This document shows, piece by piece, positions 12,449 through 18,685 of a stretch of DNA of 18,685 bases. The notes under the pieces are model-generated. The model worked only from the letters and a program-made list of their open reading frames with translations. It made no database searches and was not told the origin of the DNA. The translations under genes were made by a program, and so were the position numbers. The stretch is from JACQXM01 sp964569425 (GTDB lineage Bacteria > Planctomycetota > Phycisphaerae > UBA1845), in assembly GCA_964569425.1 (NCBI GenBank), contig CAZMVD010000078.1, positions 1-18,685 on the forward strand. The letters run 5' to 3'. Position 1 is the stretch's first letter. Each line of letters starts with the position of its first letter.

Positions 12449-13390
12449 TCAGAAGCGCACTTTGAACACCGGCGCCCATACCAGCGCGGCGGCCATGGAG
12501 ATGACGAAGAAGGTCAGCAGCCACCAGTCGGCGCCGGAGAACCACGACGGCCGGCCGGGGTAAGCGATGACGATCGAGTCGATGCCCGCGTCGCGCGGGA
12601 TGCGCGGCTCGACGGGGTGGAGCAACTGACCGGTCCAACGCGCTGCCACGCGCTCGGCGCTCACGCGGGTGAAGCTGTCGCCCACCACCAGTTGTTTGTC
12701 CACGTGGTGCTCACCGGCGCGGAATCGGAGGGTGTGCACGCCCGGTTTGCCGGCGCGGACGCGCCAGACGGCCTCGCCGCCGCCGGGCACCGGGCCGACC
12801 TCGATCGCCAGTCCGTCGGTAGGCTCGAGCGCAATATCAGCGGGAGATTGCCCGTCGGCGGCGCGCACGCGGATCAAGGTCTGCTCACCTTCGTGCAGCG
12901 GCCGCCATTGGTAGCGTACGCCCATCTGGGCGATGACCAGCAGCATGGGCAGCGCCAGGATGGCGATGGGCTTGAGCATGTGCCCCTGAAGGCGCCCCAC
13001 CGCCTTGACCAGCCGCCATTGTGCCAGAAAGGTGACACGCAAGTCGTCCTTGTACAGCTTGAGCGCCAGCAGATTGGCCTTGATGGCGTCCTTGGCGCGC
13101 GCAATGCCCGCCTGATGGGAGGTGTGGCGAAAGGCGATGAGCATGACCAGCCCGAGCAGCACCGAGGCGATCGTCAGCCCCGCCCACACCGGCATCAGCC
13201 CCAGCGCGGCATACACACCGTCGCCGATCACGCGGCACACCGGGTTGAGCACCGCCAGCAGCGGCGAGAGCACCGGGTTCAGCACGGCGTCGACCAGCCG
13301 CGCCGCCGCGCCGAGCCACTCCCACAGCGCCGCCCCCAGCCAGCGGACGGCGGAGCCGAGAGAGATGAGTAGATTGTTAAAACTATCCAT
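12449..13390 (-). CDS. Three-TM membrane protein with cytosolic basic helices and a large extracytoplasmic domain
   Basis: I use the ATG at 13390 (MDSFNNLLISLG), giving 313 residues; no clear Shine-Dalgarno precedes it and an in-frame upstream extension lies in repeat DNA. Residues 1-65 are amphipathic. TM1 spans about 68-87, then a basic cytosolic helical segment (88-138, KANLLALKLYKDDLRVTFLAQWRLVKAVGRLQGH), TM2 about 139-157, a beta-rich extracytoplasmic domain (160-285) and TM3 near the C-terminus (287-306). TM, cytosolic coiled helix, TM recalls the DUF106/TMCO1/EMC3 branch of the Oxa1/YidC superfamily, where the coil binds ribosomes or substrates, but this is topology only. It is convergent with the Vps4-like gene, 27 bases apart. 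Function unknown. Confidence 0.72.
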   Translation of the reverse strand: MDSFNNLLISLGSAVRWLGAALWEWLGAAARLVDAVLNPVLSPLLAVLNPVCRVIGDGVYAALGLMPVWAGLTIASVLLGLVMLIAFRHTSHQAGIARAKDAIKANLLALKLYKDDLRVTFLAQWRLVKAVGRLQGHMLKPIAILALPMLLVIAQMGVRYQWRPLHEGEQTLIRVRAADGQSPADIALEPTDGLAIEVGPVPGGGEAVWRVRAGKPGVHTLRFRAGEHHVDKQLVVGDSFTRVSAERVAARWTGQLLHPVEPRIPRDAGIDSIVIAYPGRPSWFSGADWWLLTFFVISMAAALVWAPVFKVRF

Positions 13391-13410
13391 GCGAGTGAAT
13401 TCAGAATGGG

Positions 13411-13548
13411 GAATAGCGAATAGCGAATGAAGAGCAATTGGCACGAAGCAAAGGCGGGGCGTCGGCGGCGATCGTTGATCGGCACGTCAGCGCGCCCCAA
13501 ACACCTCCCGAGGGCTCGATTCGAGCTTTCATTCGCTATTCGCTATTC
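13411..13548. repeat. 21-bp perfect inverted repeat pair of the GAATAGCGAAT family
   Basis: The 21 bases at 13411-13431, beginning GAATAGCGAATAGCGAATG, have their exact reverse complement at 13528-13548. The arms enclose 96 bases with no gene. Each arm is itself built from repeated GAATAGC words. It lies between the three-TM protein and the RHH-type gene, both on the minus strand. It could be a small miniature element or two independently placed copies of the word repeat also found near 6917-6942. Confidence 0.8.
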
Positions 13549-13559
13549 TGCATTCGCCA

Positions 13560-13748
13560 TTACTCCAGGTATCCCAGTCCTTTCAGCCGGTCGATGACCT
13601 GGTCGTCGGACGTGCCGCCGGACTCCAGCTCGGCCAGCTCGCGCTCCAGCACGTGGATGATGAACTCGTCGGCAGACGAGTACCCGGCCAGTTGCGCGAC
13701 TTTCTTCATCCGGTCATACAACGGATCGTCGATCTTGATCTTGGCCAC
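13560..13748 (-). CDS. Small ribbon-helix-helix-like protein
   Basis: The GTG start at 13748 is preceded by GGAGAG with about 9-base spacing; 62 residues. MAKIKIDDPLYDRMKKVAQLAGYSSADEFIIHVLERELAEL has the ribbon (IKID), helix, turn and helix pattern of RHH/CopG-type regulators and antitoxins, with GYSSADEFI as the turn to the second helix. The last 20 residues are acidic and end in RLKGLGYLE. No toxin gene is adjacent, so a role as a lone regulator is possible. Its spacer DNA on both sides is made of short word repeats. Confidence 0.72.
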   Translation of the reverse strand: MAKIKIDDPLYDRMKKVAQLAGYSSADEFIIHVLERELAELESGGTSDDQVIDRLKGLGYLE

Positions 13749-13889
13749 GTCTGTTGCTCTCCATCATCTTGTAAACCGATTCTGTCGTCATCGCGGCTCC
13801 AAACTCGACGCTCGCGCCGTTTTCGGATTGTTGCCCGGCCTTGACTCTCGCCTCTCGCCACACACCTCACGCCTTCTTTTCGGTTATCT

Positions 13890-15986
13890 TCATTTCGCCA
13901 GGATGCTCCGTCCCTTCATAGTGGCCGGTTTGACGATGCCGAACTCCGCCAGGATGGTCGGCGCCATGTCGATCAACGACATTTCGCGCTGCACCAGCGG
14001 CCGGTTGCTGAAAATCACACCGGGCACTTCGCTGGCAGCGATGCAATGGTCCGCGCTCCACGCCGCGTCGTTGTTATCGACCACCGCGTCGGTCATGTCG
14101 CCCATCGTCGTGGCCCACGATGCGCGGTAGCCGCGATAGTAGCCGACGATCAGGTCCGGCGCATCCACCACCCGCGGGCCGGAATATACCTTGTCGGCCC
14201 GATAGACTTCCTTGATGACCGAGGCGCCGTTTTCCGGATCGCGCACCGCCAGCAGCTTGGCCGACAATTCTTCGAGTAGCGCATCGTGGTCCTTGGGGTG
14301 AACGACGCCGTCGCGCTCCCGGCCCTGGAGGTTGACGTACAAGCCGTTGAGCCCCAGGCCGTAGGCGCGGGTCTTCGACCAGTCGACCATGGGCTGCCGG
14401 TCGGGCTTGAGCAGCGAACGGCAATTGGGCGGGTTGAGGTAGCCTTCGTCGCGCAGCCAGGTGTTGAGGTTGAACTGGCGGCGGAAATTGCAGAAGCCAT
14501 GGTCGGACATAACCAGGATGGTGGCCTGTTCGCCGTATTCGTCGACGATTTGTCCCACCACACGGTCCATGGAGCGATAGAGTTCCTCGATGATCCCGTG
14601 ATAGCGCCGCGCTTCCTCGGGGGTGCGGACGGGGTGGGGTTCATCGGAATCCCACCAATACATGTGCGCCTGGAGGTCGGTGCTGGAAAAGTAGAAGAAC
14701 AGCAGCCCGTCGGTGTAATGCTCCCGCGCGTACTCCAGCAGGTTGAGGCGCTCGTCGAGGACGATGTTCACCTGGCGGTGATACTCCGCGTCGTTGAACA
14801 CGCGGTTGCGCAGCGCCTTGTGGTCCTCCTGAAAGCCGGCGGTGTAGAACAGCCCCAGCTTCTCGGAAATGCGGGTGACGAAATCGGGCGGCTCGGAGAC
14901 TTTCTGCCCGGCCGGGTCGGAAGGGTCGATGTTGATCGGCGTCACATACAGCCGAAACGTCGGATGCGCCGCCTGCAAATAAAAGCGGCAGATGCCGTTG
15001 GCGCGCGCCGCGGGCAGGAACGGCGGCATTTCCAGCGTGTAATCCACTTTCACCCAGTCGGACCATTCGCCCTCTTTGAGCACGATGGTCTGCCCCTGTA
15101 ATTCGATCCGCGCCCACGGCTCGACAGCGTGGCGATACACCGTGAACGCCGCGCGGCTGTACACCGGCTTGGAAAGATAGGTGTGCTGCGGGCCCAGCAG
15201 CGTGGCCTGGGCCTCATGATTGGTAAAGCGAATCGGCTCGCGCTGCCCGCCGTCTTCCTCGATGGAGCGTTGTGTGTCTTCCGAGAAGAACTGATAGGTG
15301 CCGTATCCGCCGAGCAGGTCGGGCACACCCATGCCGCTCAGGCAGCACATGTGCCCATGGTGCGAGGGGCTGGGCGGGTAATTGGCCGGGATGTCATAGA
15401 GGCGCACTTTGATGCCCGCTTCGTCCAGGTAGTCCCAGAAGGGCGTGCCGTAGCGCCGCAACAGGGTCTGCGTGGGGTTGTGCTCGAAGGGCCAGAAGGT
15501 CAGGGGCACGCGGTAGTCGCCGATTTGCCACCCGCCGTCGCCCTGGACCGTCTCCGCGGCCGAGTAGTAGGGGGCGCATTGCTTGGTGGGGTCGCGGTGA
15601 ATGAAGTCGAAAATGCCGTGCACGCCGGGGTCGGCGCCGGTGATGAAGCTCGCCCAGGCGACGGGGCTTTGCGGGGGGATACTGGTGCCCAGGGGGGCGA
15701 ATCCGCCGGCGGCGCGCATTTTCGCCAAGGTGGGCAGCGATCCCTCATCCATCAGCCGGGTGCAAAGTCGCGGGTCCATACCGTCGAAACCGATGACGAT
15801 GACCTGCTTGCCTACGGTGCGGCTCTTACCCGCGCCCTGGGATGGGTTGCAGGCAGTCAAACAGGCCGCGCCAAGCAGACCCAGGACGACCACACCAGCC
15901 ACGATTCGCGCAGGGGCAGTACGTGTGCGTGGTATGCTACGCTGTCGGCAGGCCGTCCGATCGGGATTTGCGAGAGACGTGAACAA
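13890..15986 (-). CDS. Lipoprotein of the alkaline phosphatase / type I phosphodiesterase superfamily
   Basis: The frame is open from 16040 with only rare-type starts: TTG at 16040, TTG at 15986 behind AAGG with 6-base spacing (used here, 698 residues), or GTG at 15902. A hydrophobic helix ends in a lipobox-like LTAC (Cys46), so it is exported and probably lipidated. The alkaline phosphatase superfamily core is clear: VIVIGFDGMDP (metal ligand Asp68), SIPPQSPVAWASFITGADPGVHGIFDFIHRDP with the likely Ser/Thr nucleophile region, and ILVMSDHGFCNFRRQFNLNTWL (Asp495, His496). The late segment DAPDLIVGYYRGYRASW and the His of WSADHCIAA are typical of a planctomycete branch with this ending. Substrate unknown: phosphodiester, nucleotide or phosphonate. 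It follows the cyclophilin gene, about 78 bases downstream on the same strand. Confidence 0.85.
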   Translation of the reverse strand: MFTSLANPDRTACRQRSIPRTRTAPARIVAGVVVLGLLGAACLTACNPSQGAGKSRTVGKQVIVIGFDGMDPRLCTRLMDEGSLPTLAKMRAAGGFAPLGTSIPPQSPVAWASFITGADPGVHGIFDFIHRDPTKQCAPYYSAAETVQGDGGWQIGDYRVPLTFWPFEHNPTQTLLRRYGTPFWDYLDEAGIKVRLYDIPANYPPSPSHHGHMCCLSGMGVPDLLGGYGTYQFFSEDTQRSIEEDGGQREPIRFTNHEAQATLLGPQHTYLSKPVYSRAAFTVYRHAVEPWARIELQGQTIVLKEGEWSDWVKVDYTLEMPPFLPAARANGICRFYLQAAHPTFRLYVTPINIDPSDPAGQKVSEPPDFVTRISEKLGLFYTAGFQEDHKALRNRVFNDAEYHRQVNIVLDERLNLLEYAREHYTDGLLFFYFSSTDLQAHMYWWDSDEPHPVRTPEEARRYHGIIEELYRSMDRVVGQIVDEYGEQATILVMSDHGFCNFRRQFNLNTWLRDEGYLNPPNCRSLLKPDRQPMVDWSKTRAYGLGLNGLYVNLQGRERDGVVHPKDHDALLEELSAKLLAVRDPENGASVIKEVYRADKVYSGPRVVDAPDLIVGYYRGYRASWATTMGDMTDAVVDNNDAAWSADHCIAASEVPGVIFSNRPLVQREMSLIDMAPTILAEFGIVKPATMKGRSILAK

Positions 15987-16064
15987 GACTGACCTTGAAG
16001 GTTGTTCGACCCGGCGACCGGAAAGCGCACTGGGGCCCAAGGCATGACTCCCGGAAGGACGGGG

Positions 16065-16610
16065 CTAGGCGCGCACCGCCGACTTCGCCTGTTCGTCAAG
16101 CGTCTTGTTCCACTTTTCGATCTGCTTGTCGTGCGCGGCGAGCAGCGGGGCGGCGTCGCCCTCGATGGTGATCTTGCGGATCGTGTCGCCCTGGTGCACC
16201 GCGTTGACGACATCCTGACCCGCGACCACCTGACCGAAGATGGTGTGCTTGTCGTCCAGCCAGGAGGTTTCCACATGGGTGATGAAGAACTGGCTGCCGT
16301 TGGTGTTGGGTCCGGCGTTGGCCATGGAGAGTACGCCCGGCCCTTTGTGCCGCAATTTGCGCGTGCACTCGTTCTTGAACTGGTAGCCCGGCCCGCCGCG
16401 CCCGGTGCCCGTGGGATCGCCCGTCTGAACCATGAAGTCCGGAATCACGCGATGAAACGTCACTCCGTCATAAAAGCCGCGCCGGGTCAGGTTGACGAAA
16501 TTGGCCACCGTCAGCGGCGCTTCGTCCGGGCACAGGCGCAAGTGAATGTCGCCTCGATCGGTGGTGATGGTGGCCGACAGTTCCGGGAACGTCCCCACTT
16601 TTTCGCTCAT
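16065..16610 (-). CDS. ppiB: Cyclophilin-type peptidyl-prolyl cis-trans isomerase
   Basis: The ATG at 16610 follows GGAGA with 8-base spacing; 181 residues, the normal size. All cyclophilin marks are present: FHRVIPDFMVQTGDPTGTGRGG with Arg54, Phe59, Met60 and Gln62 matching the CypA active site, then GVLSMANAGPNTNGSQFFIT and WLDDKHTIFGQVV. There is no signal peptide, so it is cytoplasmic. It catalyses proline isomerisation during folding. A C-terminal extension of about 25 residues (LLAAHDKQIEKWNKTLDEQAKSAVRA) is helical and basic/acidic. Trp of CypA is retained at the WLDDKH site. It is downstream of typA on the same strand, about 190 bases away. Confidence 0.95.
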   Translation of the reverse strand: MSEKVGTFPELSATITTDRGDIHLRLCPDEAPLTVANFVNLTRRGFYDGVTFHRVIPDFMVQTGDPTGTGRGGPGYQFKNECTRKLRHKGPGVLSMANAGPNTNGSQFFITHVETSWLDDKHTIFGQVVAGQDVVNAVHQGDTIRKITIEGDAAPLLAAHDKQIEKWNKTLDEQAKSAVRA

Positions 16611-16773
16611 GGTTGAGATTCTCCGCGCCGCAGCGTCTGGTCAGCCGGCGTGCCGTGCGCGCCGACCGATCTTTCTTCATCCATTGTTTTTCATTTTCGG
16701 GTGTTTGCCAAGTAAAATCTTTGGAAAATCTTCGCGGCGCCCGCCGGTCGCCCCTCGAAAGCCGGGGGCGGAG

Positions 16774-16802
16774 GGCGTAAACGCCGTGGGGCGCCAGGCG
16801 CC
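16774..16802 (-). terminator. Two short hairpins just after typA
   Basis: Right after the typA stop, GGCGCCAGGCGCC (16790-16802) and GGCGTAAACGCC (16774-16785) can each form small GC stems on the minus-strand transcript. No T-run follows closely, so an intrinsic terminator is not well supported; they may be transcript-end or processing hairpins. The rest of the 192-base gap (to 16611) holds no gene. Confidence 0.3.
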
Positions 16803-18620
16803 TCAGGTCCGGCTGCCGCGCATCGCCCGCTTGCGTTCGTTCTCGCTGAGCAGCCGCTTGCGCAGGCGGATGGCGTCGGGCGTGACCTCCAGGAGTTCGT
16901 CGTCTTCGATGAATTCGAGGGCGATTTCCATGGTCAGCTCGCGCGGCGGCTTGAGGACTACGGTCTTGTCCGCGGAGGCGGCACGCATGTTGGTCATCTT
17001 CTTCGCCCGGCAGACGTTCACGTCCAGATCGTTGTCGCGCACGTGCTCGCCGACGATTTGCCCGGCATACACCGCCTCGGCCGGCTTGACGAAGAACGTG
17101 CCGCGATCGCTCAGCCCTTCCAGCGCGTAGGCCGTCACCTGGCCCGGCTCGTTGGCGACCAGCACGCCGTTGGCCCGACCGGGGATGGCCCCGCGCAGAA
17201 ACTCATACTCGTAGAAGTTGTGGTGGATGATCGCGGTGCCGTTGGTGGCGGTGAGCATGCGGTTGCGCAGGCCGATGAGCCCGCGCGAGGGCACCGTGAA
17301 TTCCAGATGCGTGGTCTCCGAGCGGGTCTCCATGGTCGTGCAGATGCCCCGCCGCCCGCCCATCAGCTCCATCACCGCGCCGACGTGCTGGGTGGGCACG
17401 TCAATCACACACAATTCGATCGGTTCGGTTTTCTTGCCGTCCAGTTCGCGGTAGATGACCTTGGGCTTGCCCACGGCCAGTTCGTAGCCCTCGCGGCGCA
17501 TGTTTTCGATAAGCACGGAAAGGTGCAACATGCCGCGGCCGGACACGTGGAACTCCTCCGGCGTGGGGCCGGGTTCGACGCGCAGCGCGACGTTTTTCTG
17601 CAATTCTTTTTCCAACCGGTCGCGGAGGTGGCGGCTGGTGACGTACTTGCCGCTGCGCCCGACGAAGGGCGAGTCGTTGATGCGAAAGGTCATGTGCAGC
17701 GTCGGCTCGTCGATGCGGATAAGCGGCAGCGGCATGGGGTGGGCGGGGTCGGCGATGGTGTTGCCGATGTCCACGGACTCCAGCCCGATGACCGCGCACA
17801 CGTCGCCGGCGGTCACGCTGTCCACCTTGAGCCGACCGAGCCCGTCGAAAACTTGCAATTCGCCGATCTGCTCGGTCCTTTGCGTGCCGTCGCGGTGGAT
17901 GACCGTAACCGTTTGCCCGGCGTGCAGGGTGCCCGCGAACACGCGCCCGATGCCGATGCGTCCCACGTAGTCGCTGTAGTCCAGCGTGGTGATGAGCATC
18001 TGCACCGGCGCCGCAATATCCACCTGCGGCGCGGGCACGTGCTTCATGATGGTGTCGAACAGGACGAAGATGTTGTCGGTGCGGTGCTGCGGATCGGTGG
18101 TGGCGTAGCCCAGGGTGGCCGAGGCGTAAACCGTGGGAAACTCCAGCGCCGCGTCGTCGGCGCCCAGCTCGATGAACAGGTCGAGCACTTCGTCGAGCAC
18201 GTCGTCGGGGCGGGCGTCGGGCCGGTCGATCTTGTTGATGACCACCACCGGCCGCAGGCCGTACTCGAACGCCTTGCGCAGCACGAAGCGCGTCTGCGGC
18301 ATGGGCCCCTCGAAGGCGTCCACCAGCAGCAGGCAGCCGTCGGCCATTTTGAGCACCCGCTCCACCTCGCCGCCGAAATCCGCGTGGCCGGGCGTATCGA
18401 TCACATTGATTTTTGTCCCCTGGTAGGTGATCGCAATGTTCTTGGCCAGAATGGTGATCCCGCGCTCCCGCTCGAGATCGTTCGAATCGAGAATGCAATC
18501 ACCCTTGAGCTGGCCCTCGCGGAACTGGCCCGACTGGCGCAGGAGCTGGTCCACCAGCGTCGTTTTGCCGTGATCGACGTGGGCGATGATGGCGACGTTG
18601 CGAATCTCCGTGAGCTTCAT
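16803..18620 (-). CDS. typA: Translational GTPase TypA/BipA
   Basis: The 605-residue length is that of the family. GTPase motifs are complete: G1 AHVDHGKTT (13-21), G2 ERERGITILAKN, G3 DTPGHADFGGEV, G4 NKIDRPDARP, and G5 YASATLGYA. Domain II follows (GRVFAGTLHAGQTVTVIHRDG), then EF-G-like domains III/V (VIYRELDGKKTEPIELCVIDVP..., MELMGGRRG) and the TypA-specific C-terminal domain (GLSDRGTFFVKPAEAVYAGQIVGEH). TypA binds the ribosome and supports ribosome assembly and growth under stress such as cold. The ATG at 18620 has a weak upstream AGGA. About 65 bases of leader remain before the window edge. Its neighbours, a cyclophilin and a phosphodiesterase, have no obvious operon link. Confidence 0.98.
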   Translation of the reverse strand: MKLTEIRNVAIIAHVDHGKTTLVDQLLRQSGQFREGQLKGDCILDSNDLERERGITILAKNIAITYQGTKINVIDTPGHADFGGEVERVLKMADGCLLLVDAFEGPMPQTRFVLRKAFEYGLRPVVVINKIDRPDARPDDVLDEVLDLFIELGADDAALEFPTVYASATLGYATTDPQHRTDNIFVLFDTIMKHVPAPQVDIAAPVQMLITTLDYSDYVGRIGIGRVFAGTLHAGQTVTVIHRDGTQRTEQIGELQVFDGLGRLKVDSVTAGDVCAVIGLESVDIGNTIADPAHPMPLPLIRIDEPTLHMTFRINDSPFVGRSGKYVTSRHLRDRLEKELQKNVALRVEPGPTPEEFHVSGRGMLHLSVLIENMRREGYELAVGKPKVIYRELDGKKTEPIELCVIDVPTQHVGAVMELMGGRRGICTTMETRSETTHLEFTVPSRGLIGLRNRMLTATNGTAIIHHNFYEYEFLRGAIPGRANGVLVANEPGQVTAYALEGLSDRGTFFVKPAEAVYAGQIVGEHVRDNDLDVNVCRAKKMTNMRAASADKTVVLKPPRELTMEIALEFIEDDELLEVTPDAIRLRKRLLSENERKRAMRGSRT

Positions 18621-18685
18621 GCGTGCAAACCGATCCTGCCAAAAAGAAAACCAAGAAACGTAAGTCTCTGGGCGTCCACAACTTG

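Noticed and set aside
1..18685. tRNA, rRNA or known riboswitch genes
   Set aside because: Reading both strands by eye I found no cloverleaf with a TTCGA-type T-loop, rRNA core sequence or riboswitch consensus; a covariance-model scan would be needed to exclude them fully.

Overview
The window reads as chromosomal DNA from a GC-rich bacterium, most likely a member of the Planctomycetota (Phycisphaerae-like). The reasons are the high GC of nearly all coding DNA, a secreted protein with the GACC...LGDGSSC cysteine motif and an IPTL/PEP-CTERM-like tail (VPATSTWGMIIFG...RR) common in that phylum, PspC, and spacers filled with several short dispersed repeat families (GGCGGGCTCCGCCCGCC palindromes, GAATAGCGAATAGCGAATG words, GCGGGCTGAAGCCCGC). 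The phylum is an inference; no rRNA or other marker is present.

Layout. 1-360: no gene, a cluster of palindromic repeats. 361-2169 (minus): a secreted-protein ORF that looks like two genes joined in frame by copies of the same repeats, with a sharp GC drop in its C-terminal half. 2170-2843: non-coding, with three inverted repeats. 2844-8255 (plus): a gene run comprising a small membrane protein, a Ser/Thr kinase with two C-terminal zinc ribbons, a membrane-anchored zinc-ribbon protein, a winged-helix plus ESCRT-III-like fusion, a second ESCRT-III-like helical protein, PspC, a CHMP2/Vps2-like Snf7 protein with a MIM1-like C-terminal motif, and a tail-anchored mini-protein. 8303-9653 (plus): a defence/mobile-type insert (nucleotidyltransferase, DUF433 antitoxin plus DUF5615 PIN-like toxin). 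9763-12421 (plus): a lipoprotein, a LolA-like protein and a Vps4-like AAA ATPase with an N-terminal MIT-like three-helix region. 12449-18620 (minus): a three-TM protein, a small RHH-type protein, a lipoprotein phosphodiesterase/phosphatase, a cyclophilin and TypA/BipA.

Main point. The plus-strand block looks like a bacterial counterpart of the eukaryotic/archaeal ESCRT-III-Vps4 membrane-remodelling machine: three Snf7-like helical proteins (one fused to a winged helix, as in CHMP7), one ending in a MIM1-like motif, and a meiotic-clade AAA ATPase with a MIT-like domain and a Vps4-type C-terminal helix. PspC and a kinase in the same run suggest coupling to envelope stress and phosphorylation. 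The AAA, kinase, PspC, cyclophilin and TypA calls come from plain motifs. The ESCRT-III, MIT and MIM1 calls are pattern-level homology judged by eye and need profile and structure comparison.
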